Made by a program: the position numbers and the translations under genes. The notes under the pieces are model-generated. The model had not been told where the DNA came from and made no database searches. It worked only from the letters and a program-made list of their open reading frames with translations. From positions 1-60,322 of the forward strand of contig CAVQRN010000001.1 in the NCBI GenBank assembly GCA_963715255.1: a stretch of DNA of 60,322 nt. Reading direction: 5' to 3'. This document shows positions 1 through 8,865 of the stretch, piece after piece. Each line of letters opens with the position of its first letter. Positions within the stretch are counted from its first letter, which is position 1. This DNA is from JAHEEL01 sp963715255. GTDB lineage: Bacteria; Actinomycetota; Acidimicrobiia; Spongiisociales; UBA5794.

Positions 1-125
1 CTTGTCACCGGTATGCGCCCGCTCGATGCGGCGATGCCAGAGGATGCAGGATGACCAGGTCAGCGGACCTACAGGTCATGTCAGGGCGATGCGGAGACAG
101 ACCTCGATCAGCTACGGCCTAGTGA

Positions 126-572
126 TTGTGTTGTCGGTGCGGCTGGTGCGGCCGCCGGTCTGCGGGCTATGACCGCGGGGCGGGTCGGCGGCGTTGGCGT
201 CGCCTCGATGCGGGCATAACCCGGGTGTTCATTGAGGCCGACGCTCCACGGGTTCGGTGTCGTGTGCACGGTCCGACCGTCATTCAGGTTCCGTGGGCGC
301 GACACGATGTGGGTCATACCCGTGACTTCGATGCGATGGCGGCGTGGCTTGCGGTGCGGACATCGAAGTCGGCGACGTGTCAACTCCTACGGGTTGCGTG
401 GTGGACGGTCGGGTCGATTATCACCCGGGTCAACAGTGACGTCGAAGCGGCCGTTGATCGCCTTTCGGGTCTGCGCCGTATCGGGATCGATGAGATCTCC
501 TACAAGCGTGGGCAGCGCTATCTGATCGTCGTGGTCGATCACGACACCGGTCGCCTCGCGTGGGAGTGTTGA
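126..572 (+). pseudogene. ISL3-family transposase, N-terminal fragment
   Basis: This is the front part of an ISL3-type DDE transposase. A Cys-rich start (CRCGWCGRR) matches the family's zinc-finger region. The segment RRIGIDEISYKRGQRY, followed by the VVVDHDTGR strand, is the family's entry into the catalytic core and holds its first acidic residue. The reading frame stops at about residue 148, right after GRLAWEC, where complete family members continue for 250 or more residues. The remainder of the transposase is absent and IS110 debris follows within 60 bp, so this is a dead remnant. The start lies in poorly conserved sequence and is uncertain. Family assignment is firm from the core motif; function is lost. 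Confidence 0.8.
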
Positions 573-631
573 TGATCGCTCGCCATTCAGTACGCACGTA
601 ACGCAACCAGACCTTGAACCGGCTCCACTAG

Positions 632-1212
632 ATCGTCATCACTGGTCCCGACGAGATCCGGGCACGCTTCAAGGACCGCTACAAGACCGGTCTCGTCACC
701 GAAGCGGTTGCGATGACGCCCCGCAAGGGCTCCGACCCGATCGTATTCACAACGAACATGGTGATCCGAGGCCTGGCCCGTCGCATCCAGGACCTCAACG
801 ACAAGATCAGCAGTATCGATGACGCCCTCAAGGGCCTGTTTGGCCAGACGGCGACGTCGCTGCTCGACTGCTACGGCGTCGGTGCCGCCACCGCCGCGAC
901 CTTGTTGGTCACTGCTGGCGACAACCCCGACCGGCTGCACACGGAACGCTCCTGGGCACACCTGTGCGGCGTCTCATTGGTCCCGACCGGAACGGGCAAG
1001 ACGAGCGGACGAGTCCGCTTGAATCATGGGGCGACCGACACGCCAACGCGGCGCTCTACCAGATCGTGTTGACCCGGATGAGCAGCGACGCCGAGATCCG
1101 CAACTACGTGTGGCGCCGCCGAGCACAGGGCCTCTCCACCCGCGAGATCATGCGCTGCCTGAAACGCTGCGTCTCCCGACAAACCATCAAACATCTCCCA
1201 CGAGCCGCATGA
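632..1212 (+). pseudogene. IS110-family transposase, C-terminal remnant (frameshifted)
   Basis: Translated from 632 without a start codon, this reads as the middle and C-terminal part of an IS110-type transposase: PDEIRARFKDRY, then the Transposase_20 region with GVGAATAATLLVTAGDN and HLCGVSLVPTGTGKT. Near 1018-1030 the frame shifts; the second frame continues with DRHANAALYQIVLTRM and REIMRCLKRCVSR, the usual IS110 tail. A TAG at 629-631 closes the frame upstream and the RuvC-like N-terminal part is missing. Sequence after 1212 up to about 1419 carries no gene and may be the element's right end. A separate IS110 N-terminal stub occurs at 17955-18080. Family certain, activity none. Confidence 0.8.
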
Positions 1213-1419
1213 GAGATCCGTGGGTGGGGTCTGACCCAGTAACCGGCTGACGCACCGCCACGCGGTGCTGTCCTCATGATGAACTGTCGACCTCACCCGC
1301 CCATCCGCCAGGGCGGTGTGACCTCATAGGAGCCTGCCACCAACACGGTGTCGCCCAACCCAGTCCTGTCCACCCAACCCGAAAGCACCTTGACAAAACA
1401 GCCCACATAGGAGATTCAC

Positions 1420-1932
1420 CTATGGGCGGCGGCCGGCGAGGCCGTGGCGGTGCGTGTACTTGAGACCCGATCCGCACGGGCATCGTTCGTTGCGACCGAC
1501 CTTGGTCGACGCCTCTCCAGGCCGAGCAGACATCTTCGCTGCGAACTCGACACGCCGTTGTCGGGTCCCGAGCTCGCCCTCCCACCTGCGGAGGTGCTCG
1601 TTCCACCCCCGAAGCCGTTCCTCGACTCCCGACACATCCTCCTCTCGACGGGCAACCTGCTCCTGGCGTCTGGTCAGCTCCTCCTCGGCCTGCTCCGCCA
1701 ACACCGGCAGGTCATCGCCGGTGTGATCACCAAAGACGCTGACCAACTCCCGGTCGATCAGCGACACGATGGCGCGACCCATCGAGACCCCGGCGGACTC
1801 GCAGCAGCGCTTCCACGTCGACCACTTCGCCGCCGATACCGGGAGTCGGACCATTCGGTACGTCTCGTCGCCGCCGAGATCGGCGAGCAGCTTGCGATCG
1901 ATCCTGGCCAACACGCCACGTTCGAGATCCAT
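1420..1932 (-). CDS. Ribbon-helix-helix-like protein with coiled coil and SEC-C metal-binding tail
   Basis: About 170 residues. Residues 25-65 (RMVRLPVSAAKW, then GVSMGRAIVSLIDREL) look like a ribbon-helix-helix DNA-binding fold. Residues 80-125 are a charged Gln/Arg/Glu-rich coiled coil. The C terminus holds a SEC-C motif, GRNERCPCGSGLKYTHRH, a zinc-binding tail that other proteins use to bind partners. The codons GTG GTG ATG begin at 1938; ATG at 1932 is preferred because GGCGAGG (1939-1945) lies six bases upstream. A perfect 16-bp palindrome sits directly upstream, so autoregulation is likely. The first residues (MDLERGVLARIDR) are matched by a stub at 19170-19221 in the second element, which makes this a shared element gene. 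The DNA-binding role is inferred; the SEC-C motif is seen directly. Confidence 0.7.
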   Translation of the reverse strand: MDLERGVLARIDRKLLADLGGDETYRMVRLPVSAAKWSTWKRCCESAGVSMGRAIVSLIDRELVSVFGDHTGDDLPVLAEQAEEELTRRQEQVARREEDVSGVEERLRGWNEHLRRWEGELGTRQRRVEFAAKMSARPGEASTKVGRNERCPCGSGLKYTHRHGLAGRRP

Positions 1933-1944
1933 CACCACCTCGCC

Positions 1945-1960
1945 TGTCTACATGTAGACA
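1945..1960. promoter_or_regulatory. Perfect 16-bp palindrome, candidate operator
   Basis: TGTCTACATGTAGACA equals its own reverse complement. It abuts the ribosome-binding site of the RHH/SEC-C gene, 13 bases from its ATG, where a bound dimer would block expression. Operator function is inferred from symmetry and position. Confidence 0.6.
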
Positions 1961-1970
1961 CCGAGCAACT

Positions 1971-1994
1971 TGTTGCACGTGCGTGTGTGATTTG
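1971..1994. repeat. 24-bp block identical to 19255-19278
   Basis: An exact 24-bp match occurs upstream of the second integrase. It includes the palindrome GCACGTGC. In both places it lies just upstream of the RHH/SEC-C gene or its stub and on the integrase side, so it belongs to a control region shared by the two elements. Confidence 0.7.
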
Positions 1995-2254
1995 ACAGGG
2001 TTCGTGCGCGAACGCGGCGACAGCGTGGATGCGGAGTTCGCGAGGCCTGTCTCGGTAGCGGGGGCGGTTCGTCATCGCGTTCCTCCTCGGGATCCGGGCC
2101 ATGTGGCGGATTGTGTGGGAGTACCCTTGCCACAGAGTTGGCCGAGGACCGATACCCGTGCTCTCCTCGGAGAATCCGGGTTCTTCGTTGTCGGCGAGTC
2201 CACGGCCGCTACGGATGATGATGGTGTGGTCCATTGCGCCCGAGTAGGCGCGAC

Positions 2255-2612
2255 AACCCTTTCAGTAGGGTGTCAACAGCCCTGTCAACCGGATCCCAAC
2301 CGAGTCGCCAGAACCCCGAAACCCGTTGCGCCGCAACGCTTCTCGCAGCATCGTCGAACATCCGAAAGAAGTCCCTTCGACCCCACGTTCCTGGGCCGCT
2401 CGATCCCCTGCCAAGGACCCGCCAATCGTCTGCCAACTCTGCGCCAAGGATCAGGAGCGACGATCACACCAGCGAACCCGGCGGCGCCGAGAGGAAAGGC
2501 CTGTCGTCAACCCTCCAACCGGCAACAGACCAACCGGGACGACATCGAACAGAGATTCCCTGACCGGCCGGTCACGTCGAACCCTCTCACCAGAGTGTCA
2601 AGAACCCTCTCA
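2255..2612. repeat. Direct-repeat boxes upstream of integrase A
   Basis: Two boxes of one repeat lie at 2255-2290 (AACCCTTTCAGTAGGGTGTC and on) and 2580-2612 (ACCCTCTCACCAGAGTGTCA and on). The second is almost identical to boxes at 19593-19646 before integrase B. Arm-type integrase sites, excisionase sites or operators would all fit. No gene is supported between 1995 and 2755. Confidence 0.6.
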
Positions 2613-2755
2613 GGTGTCCCTCCAACTGCAGGTCAGACACAACGTCCGCGAACGCGAGCACCACCACTCCGCCGGCTACAACCGAAAGAAGAGAACATCG
2701 AGAATGGCAACGAAATGGACACTCTGCTGACAGGGTCGACCCGCATGATCCGGCC

Positions 2756-2970
2756 ATGAACAACAACGACGCCGTCTCCTCACCGCAGAAGAACTCGCCG
2801 ACTTCCTCGACGTCCCAATCAAGACCCTCTACGCATGGCGCTACCGCGGAGAAGGACCCATCGGCTTCCGAGTCGGCCGACACATCCGCTACCGATGGAT
2901 CGACGTCGAGGTGTGGATCGAAGACCGCATCGCCCACACGTGTCACCCCCGGGTGGCACAATCGCCGTAG
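2756..2970 (+). pseudogene. Excisionase-type MerR-like HTH protein, start out of frame
   Basis: Frame 1 from about 2779 to the TAG at 2968 encodes LTAEELADFLDVPIKTLYAW, then RYRGEGPIGFRVGRHIRYR and a final helix with VEVWIEDR. This is the compact winged-helix fold of phage and ICE excisionases (HTH_17). That frame has no usable start and is closed at 2746; the only ATG (2756) begins a different frame. A one-base shift between 2758 and 2779 would restore a protein of about 70 residues. The integrase starts 35 bp downstream, the usual xis-int order. Domain call is firm; whether the shift is real or an assembly error is open. Confidence 0.7.
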
Positions 2971-3005
2971 AGCCATCAAGGTGGCTGATTCGAGGAGGTG
3001 CCATC

Positions 3006-4142
3006 GTGGCATGGGTAGAGAAGACACCTAAAGACAAGGGCCACGCCTGGCGAGTCGGGTATCGGGGCCCCGACCGGCGTCAACGGTACAAGACGTTCAC
3101 CCGCAAGACTGACGCCGACCTGTTCGCTGCGACTGTTGAGACCGACATGTCCCGCGGTGATTGGACCGACCCCCACCTCGGCAGGATCACCGTCACCGAC
3201 TGGACCAACCAGGTCGAAGCCAGCCGCCTGAACCGCCGCCCGTCCACGATCGCGCGCGACGACTCATATCTACGCAATCTCATCCTCCCCAGCTTCGGAG
3301 ACCACACGCTGGTTCAGGTCCAGCCCGTCGCGGTCCAACAATGGGTCGCCAAGCTCAACACCGTCGGATATGCAGCGGCGACGATCCGCAAGGCCTACGA
3401 ACTCCTCGCCCGCATCTTCACCGCAGCCGTCGACTCGGGCCTCATCGCCCGCACCCCGTGTCGAGGCGTGAAACTGCCCAAGATCGAACAGTCCGAGAAG
3501 CGATACCTCGCCCCGGCTGAGGTCCGGCACCTCGCCGACACAATCGATCCCCGCTTCCAGGCACTTGTGCTCACCGCTGCGTACAGCGGCGCCCGATATG
3601 GGGAGCTCGCCGGCCTCAGCGTCGACCACTACGAACCGCTCAAACGAACAATCCGTATCGAACGCAACCTCACCGAAGTCTCCGGACACCTCGCCTACGG
3701 AGAGACCAAGACCCGCGCAGCCCGACGCACCGTCTCCATTCCAACATGGCTCGTCGACGTCCTCGCCCAACACATCGCCACTTAACCCGGAGACGATGGC
3801 TTGATCTTCACCGCCCCTGCAGGTGGGCCGCTGCGTCGCACCAGCTTCCGCACCCGTCTCTGGAGACCCGCAGTGCACTCCTCCGTTGGTGAACCGTGCC
3901 GGTTCCATGACATGCGCCATACCCATGTGGCGCTCCTCATCGACCAAGGAGCCCACCCGTCAGTGATCGCCTCGAGGCTCGGTCACACGTCGGTGCGGAC
4001 CGTCCTCGACGTCTACGGACACCTCTTCGAAGGCCTCGACCGCGACATCGCCGATGCCCTCGACGCGCCCTCCGACGCACCTGCTGCCTACTTTCTGCCT
4101 ACTTCGGGACAGAACAAGGTCATCGACTTCCCACAGAAATGA
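3006..4142 (+). pseudogene. int: Tyrosine integrase A, interrupted by an in-frame TAA
   Basis: Phage/ICE-type tyrosine recombinase of about 378 codons. GTG at 3006 follows a strong GAGGAGG (2993-2999). An N-terminal arm-binding region and a SAM-like core-binding domain (residues ~60-150) precede the catalytic domain. The first catalytic Arg is in YSGARYGELAGL; HxxR is HDMRHTHVALL; the C-terminal box GHTSVRTVLDVYGH holds the His and the Tyr nucleophile. A TAA at 3783-3785 (codon 260) splits the gene in the same frame, between the first Arg and the HxxR box, so no active protein can be made without readthrough. It ends just before the IS1182 element that separates it from the att copy. Integrase B shares extensive local identity. 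Confidence 0.9.
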
Positions 4143-4143
4143 C

Positions 4144-5765
4144 TGAAACCCTTGCAGTAGGGGGCTGTCGCATGGATGGCCACTGGGTGGGGGTTCTCGG
4201 CGTGTCTGGATGGGGGCGCGTCGGTTCTGGTTCCGGGTTCAGGTGGCTGCGAGTCGTTGTCGGTGGATCTTGAGCAGGTTGTGGACCGTGCAGACGAGTC
4301 GCCACTCACTCGACGTGGCGTCGAGTCCTCGCCTTGAGAATCTCCGGAACCCGAGGTTGGCTTTGACGTTCCCGAAGACCGTCTCGACGGTGGTCTTGCG
4401 TTTCGCGTAGGCAGCGGCCCCGTGTTCGGTGGCGAGCCGTTCAACCATCGTTTGACGGACCTCGATCGGGTCCGAGCGACCAGCAGCGATGGTTCCGCAG
4501 GAGTTTGCGGACTGTGGTGGTCGATACCCCCATCTCGGAAGCGGCTGCTGTGACGGTGATCTCCCCTCTGTCGAGGCGTTGGATGACTTGTCTGCGCCGA
4601 GCGAGGCGTTGATCATCCGGGTCGGTGATACCCCCGGTCAGGGGCATCGGTGTGATCAACACGTCAGCGTCGATATCGATCGTGGCGTTGGGGATGCTCC
4701 AGTAGCCGGTATCGGCAACGAACGTCTCTACTCGGTCCGCGCCGGTGTCGGCGAGGTTCTCTTCGGCAGCGGCGATCATTGTTTCGAAGACGACCGAGTC
4801 CCGGGCGGCGGTCGTGACTTCGGCGGCGACGACGATCTGATCTTCGGTGACGGCTGCTTGTGCGTTGTATCCCCAGATGAACCGGCGACGGTCTTTGAGC
4901 GTGCGGCTATCAGGGTCGGTGACGTTGATTCTGCGGGTCCGAGCCGGACTCGCCCCCTTCGTTGTCGGATCTGCTCGACGGCCACCAAGTTTGCGACCTA
5001 ACGCTGCCTCTCTGGCCGTTCGCGCTGCCTCATACGACTCGGCGTCGGATGGGCCGTCAGCGTCGAGTTGACGCAGCGCTTCACGCAGCCTGGCCCGACG
5101 GTCGCGCCGATCCACCCACTGCGCCGGCAGCTCGTCGCCACGGCGTGCCCCGTACTCGAGATCCTCGGCAGCATCAACCGCTTCGGCCTCTTCAAGGATC
5201 TCATCGACGATCTGACGCCGAGTCGCCGACGATGCGGCCGACACATCGGCTTCGATCTTCGTGCCGTCGATCGCGACCACACCAGTCTGCACCAGACCTT
5301 CGGTGATACACAACGCCACCACCTGGGTGAACACGCCAGCAACAGCGTCCTGATGACGGCGACGGAACCGGGCCAACGTGGCATGGTCCGGCGCCTGGTT
5401 CGCTGCAACCACCCGGAACGCGACATCGTCACAGAGACGCTGCTCGATCCGACGGCTCGAGCGCTCTCCCACGCAATACGAATACAGGAGTATCCCGAGC
5501 ATGATCTCCGGGTCATACGAAGCACCACCCCTGCCGTCCATCCGCAGCGACCGATAGAAGCCCGACAGATCCAACTCGGCAACCACATCAACAACGAACC
5601 AGGCCAGATGATCCGCAGGCAACCAATCAGACAACGACGGCGGCATCAACAACAACTGATCCCGCTCAAAACGACGCACATTCACCATGCCCGCATCATG
5701 ACCGAAACCGCCACAGAACGCGAGAACCCCCCATTCATGCGACAGCCCCCAGAGCAAGGGTTTCA
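4144..5765 (-). mobile_element. IS1182-family insertion sequence
   Basis: About 1.62 kb bounded by imperfect terminal inverted repeats of about 30 bp. The left end starts TGAAACCCTTGC (4144 on) and reaches GGGGGCTGTCGCATG; the right end (5736-5765), read in reverse, starts TTGAAACCCTTGC and reaches GGGGGCTGTCGCATG. One transposase gene fills it. It lies exactly between the stop of integrase A and the tRNA-derived att copy. No clear target duplication is visible. Confidence 0.85.
4239..5688 (-). pseudogene. IS1182-family transposase, frameshifted near C terminus
   Basis: DDE transposase on the minus strand. ATG at 5688 (MVNVRRFERDQ) is chosen; the in-frame extension to 5766 would run into the terminal repeat. 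Visible parts: N-terminal RMDGRGGASYDPEIMLGILL, catalytic GVVAIDGTKIEADVS, and an Ala/Glu-rich insertion. A short HTH-like piece follows (EITVTAAASEMGVSTTTVRK). The frame then breaks near 4485-4495 and continues in another frame with DPIEVRQTMVERLATEHG and the family's closing block TTVETVFGNVKANLGFRRF. One lost or gained base restores it, so it is either recently dead or an assembly error; the terminal repeats are well kept. Confidence 0.85.
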
Positions 5766-5766
5766 A

Positions 5767-5813
5767 GAGTGGGCGCTACTGGGATCGAACCAGTGACCTC
5801 TGCCGTGTGAAGG
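5767..5813 (-). repeat. Att copy: 3' half of tRNA-Val(CAC)
   Basis: These 47 bp are identical to 20991-21037. They cover the tRNA from the anticodon loop to the 3' end plus three flanking bases, the usual crossover segment of tRNA-targeting tyrosine integrases. The 5' half of the tRNA is absent, so this is not a functional tRNA. It marks the junction between elements A and B. Confidence 0.9.
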
Positions 5814-6409
5814 TTCCTGGAGGTCTGAGCACTCACTCACAGAATCGGGCGGATGCGGCGGAGCCCCTTGCCCTGTTGAGCTTTCTGCTTCATATCATCG
5901 CTCAACGTTTCTCGGCGCTTCTCGCTGTCATGTGGACGCGATGTGGTCGCGAAACGAGCGCAACAATCGGTCACCTCCCCGTGGATGGGGGCGGCAACAC
6001 CTGGAGGAGGCTCAGCCGAGCGAGCCGTACGAGCCGATCGAACCAGGTGTCGCGTTCAGGCCAACGCCAGGACCGAGATACGCGGCCGTATCCTCGGCCC
6101 ACGAATCTCTTCACCATGAGGACGCCACCGTCGAACCTGAGCTTGGCCTCTCAGCTACGCACCTGGATTGACACCGAACCCCCAAACCTTCTGATCCGTA
6201 GAACGGTCGGCGAGTGATGGAATCGTTGCGGCGCCGAGCTCTCCGCGGGCTTGGCGTGCGCCAAGTGTGTTTCATGCCTTGGGGTTTGGCACAAGCGTCC
6301 AACGAGAACGAGACGGATCACCGGCGACGCTCGAGAGCTCGCGCAAGCCGGGGAACCAAGATCCAACCCAGAAGATTCACCACCATACTGGTCAGCTCAG
6401 AGACAGGAA
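5814..6409. other. Gap without a supported gene
   Basis: About 600 bp between the att copy and the intron. The longest frame (5932-6171, plus strand, 79 codons, GTG start) has no recognisable domain or convincing ribosome site. I see no RNA gene or IS end. Confidence 0.5.
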
Positions 6410-6449
6410 GTGGGTAGGCGCCTGGAGTTGGTTCCAGGCGCCCCCCGTT

Positions 6450-6483
6450 AGAACCGGACTTGCGGGACTACCGCATCCGGCTC
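6450..6483 (-). ncRNA. Group II intron domain V
   Basis: A 34-nt hairpin on the minus strand beginning GAGCCGGATGCGG and closing AAGTCCGGTTCT, with the AGC catalytic triad in the lower stem. It lies 15 bp beyond the RT stop, its normal place. This is the catalytic centre of the ribozyme. Confidence 0.8.
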
Positions 6484-6498
6484 ACCCGAGATGGTGCC

Positions 6499-7659
6499 CT
6501 ATACCGGGGAGAGGTAGGCTCGGCGGAGGTCATCGAGGCTGGCCAGCCCCATTGAACGCAGAACCCGATTGGGCATCTTACGGTTCGAGAGGGTCGTGGC
6601 GTGTCGACGGATCACCTTCGATCGCAGCCGCATCCGGATCCATTTGTCGAGGTCTTCGAACAGGGACGTCACGTCTCCCACCTTGTAGTAGTGGCCCCAG
6701 CCCCGGATAACGGGATTGAGTTGCTCGATCATGACCTGCAAAGAGACCGGTGCGAGCCGGCGGGTGCGTTTACGCACCTCGTCTTTGAATCTGGTCAGTG
6801 CTCGAGATCGGGGCCGAAGGAACCTCCCACGAAACTGGAAGCCCAGGAACTCGAACCCGTCTCGAACGGCGACGACGCCGGATTTGGCTTCAGCCACTTC
6901 GAGTCCAATGTCTGCAAGGATCTTGCGCACGAGACGGTCTGCGGCTTGGGCCTTCCAACGTCGGTCGGCCAGGATCACGAAATCGTCGGCGTAACGGACC
7001 AACCGGAAACCGGCTGCCCGCACTTCCACATCGAGCCGGTGGAGGTAGATGTTGGCCAGCAGTGGGGAGATCACCCCGCCCTGAGGAGTGCCTGCCACCC
7101 GGGGTTCAATACCCCGGTCGGTCAGCACCCCGGCACGCAGCCAACGGCGGATCAGCCCGATCACTTCTGGATCGTCGATCACCTTGGCCACTTCCCGCAA
7201 CAGGCGGTGGTGGTTGAGATGATCGAAGAACTCGACAATATCGAATTCTGCGACCCATCGATCACCCGACCGGATCCCTTCACGCACCCACCCAACTGCG
7301 TCCCGGGCTGATCGGCCCGGCCGATAACCGAACGACGACGGTGTAAACCGATCTTCGAACACAGGCCCAATGACCTGCACGGCTGCCTGCTGAACCACCC
7401 GGTCCGCAACAGTGGGAATCCCTAACGGACGAACCCGCCCGTCAGGCTTCGGGATCTCGACCCGCCGCACCGGCGGCGGCACATACCGCTGCGCGGACAG
7501 CAACCGACGCCGCAGACCGCCGAGTTGATGCTCAGCATCAACAGCGAACGCCGCGACCGATTGGCCATCCACCCCCGCCGCCCCAGCATTCGCCCGGACC
7601 TTGGCCCACGCGGCAGCCAGATTGGCCGGATCGGCAACAGCTTCCAACACTTCACCCAT
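6499..7659 (-). CDS. ltrA: Group II intron reverse transcriptase/maturase
   Basis: 386 residues. RT blocks in order: RRVEIPKPDGRVRPLGIPTV (~70-90), SSFGYRPGRSARDAV, VAEFDIVEFFDHLNH, GTPQGGVISPLLANIYLHRL and the active-site YADD (LVRYADDFVIL, ~230). The maturase X domain follows (IEQLNPVIRGWGHYYKVGD, ~315-335). It ends at SLDDLRRAYLSPV without an HNH endonuclease domain, as in class C introns that insert at terminator hairpins. It binds and folds its own intron RNA for splicing and copies it after reverse splicing. ATG 7659 is the first plausible start. It appears intact, so the intron may still be active. Confidence 0.92.
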   Translation of the reverse strand: MGEVLEAVADPANLAAAWAKVRANAGAAGVDGQSVAAFAVDAEHQLGGLRRRLLSAQRYVPPPVRRVEIPKPDGRVRPLGIPTVADRVVQQAAVQVIGPVFEDRFTPSSFGYRPGRSARDAVGWVREGIRSGDRWVAEFDIVEFFDHLNHHRLLREVAKVIDDPEVIGLIRRWLRAGVLTDRGIEPRVAGTPQGGVISPLLANIYLHRLDVEVRAAGFRLVRYADDFVILADRRWKAQAADRLVRKILADIGLEVAEAKSGVVAVRDGFEFLGFQFRGRFLRPRSRALTRFKDEVRKRTRRLAPVSLQVMIEQLNPVIRGWGHYYKVGDVTSLFEDLDKWIRMRLRSKVIRRHATTLSNRKMPNRVLRSMGLASLDDLRRAYLSPV

Positions 7660-8329
7660 ACAGGCGAACCTCCACTCCTGTCTCAGCCTCTCCCCTCACC
7701 TCGTGCCATCGGCCGGGCAGCCAGCCTCGTCTCCCCGCTCGGCGGTCAGAAACTGATCCCAGTTATCCCCAATAGACGTGACGTTCGCTTCAAGGCTTGG
7801 TCTCGGTCGGCTCCTTCACCAAACACCGACACTCCTCTCAGAACGCCGTGTCGCCCCCCAACCACGCGAGGGATCAGCGGGCATTACCCCGCCTTCATCA
7901 CTACTACGAGCCGTCTGACTTCTCGGAGAGCATCAGCTGGCGTTTCCCAATTTCGGTTATCGCCTCGCCTACCAACCCAAAGGATCGGACCCTACGAGAT
8001 CTCCCTGGATCATCCCAATGGCGTTGTCACCGCGTGCCAGCCGCAACCACCCCCTGACGCCCCCGACCGTCAAACCGTTCCATGAGACTGGGCCAACAGG
8101 CTGTCTCCTGCACGATCAGGGTCCTCGGCTTCCAGTCTGCGCGCTATGTCGCCACATCAGAAGGCCTTACAACGATTCACTACACGTTCCGGCCCGCGGT
8201 CTCGTCTCAGCCCCCTCCGCACCCCCGGTCACCCGGACGCACTGGGCCTCAACTACCAAACTACAACGGCCAAAGCTCGGGAAGGACTTCCACCTCCTCA
8301 CCATCGGAACTGCCAGGCGTACACGCGAA

Positions 8330-8353
8330 GTGGCCGCCCTGCCGGGCGGCCAC
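8330..8353 (-). terminator. Terminator-like hairpin after the 8376-8789 gene
   Basis: Perfect 10-bp stem GTGGCCGCCC / GGGCGGCCAC with a 4-nt loop, 22 bp beyond the stop of the minus-strand gene. It is followed by a short T-containing stretch rather than a full U tract. It is also the likely landing signal of the group II intron. Confidence 0.65.
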
Positions 8354-8375
8354 ATTCGACTCTCTCGGTCGGTGA

Positions 8376-8789
8376 CTACGACAACGAGGGCGTGCCGTCG
8401 AAGAACGACTTGCTGTCCTCGTTCCCGTACAGGATGTACAGCACCACCAGGGCGATGATGGCGCCAACTACGCCTTCGTACCGGGCGCCCGGGATGGCGA
8501 AGATGACGTAGATCGCGCTGGCGATGCGCAGCACCATCACGACGGCGATCAAGAGGCGCACCCCGTTGCTCGCCGACCGGAGGCCGAACGCCAGTAGCCC
8601 GATGATCAGGCCGATAACGAGCATGGCAATCGCGATACCGACGATCGCGCTCTCGCTCATGTCTGCCGCTTCGGCAACGGGTCCCTTCTCGATCAGCAGG
8701 AAGACACCGCCTGCGATGTCGAAGAGCGCACCGATGTACATCAAGATCGTGATCACGCTGATCCCGAGAGGGATCTTCCTATCCACCAC
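8376..8789 (-). CDS. Small four-helix membrane protein, function unknown
   Basis: 137 residues from GTG 8789, six bases after AGAGGAG; a second GTG follows directly. Four hydrophobic segments are visible: GISVITILMYIGALFDIAGG (~8-27), AIVGIAIAMLVIGLIIGLLA (~47-66), LIAVVMVLRIASAIYVIFA (~77-95) and VVGAIIALVVLYILYG (~105-120). The polar tail is acidic. The third helix pattern resembles small actinobacterial membrane proteins that I cannot name. It follows the PAP2 gene on the same strand with a gap of about 75 bp and may be co-transcribed with it. Confidence 0.65.
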   Translation of the reverse strand: MVDRKIPLGISVITILMYIGALFDIAGGVFLLIEKGPVAEAADMSESAIVGIAIAMLVIGLIIGLLAFGLRSASNGVRLLIAVVMVLRIASAIYVIFAIPGARYEGVVGAIIALVVLYILYGNEDSKSFFDGTPSLS

Positions 8790-8865
8790 GTGTTTCTCCT
8801 CTTCTTTCGGTCGTGCGGCGTTTCCGCCACCGCATCCTAGCCAGATCTCTTCTCCTGGAAGATGG

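Larger units (their letters stand above)
6410..8324 (-). mobile_element. Group II intron, class C-like
   Basis: A self-splicing intron RNA with an internal reverse transcriptase. The 3' end is recognised from domain V (6450-6483) and a domain VI hairpin with a bulged A near 6416, placing the boundary near 6410. The 5' end is proposed at 8324, where the minus strand reads GTGTACGCC; a GTGCG-type start near 8240 is an alternative. A strong terminator hairpin (8330-8353) lies just upstream of the proposed 5' end, the known target of class C introns, and the short RT without an endonuclease domain also fits class C. The 5' boundary is uncertain by about 100 bp. Confidence 0.7.

Noticed and set aside
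5767..5813. Second tRNA-Val gene
   Set aside because: Only the segment from the anticodon loop to the 3' end is present; the D arm and 5' acceptor are absent.
6499..7659. Retron or DGR reverse transcriptase
   Set aside because: A maturase X domain and an adjacent group II domain V identify a group II intron protein; no msr/msd or template repeat is seen.
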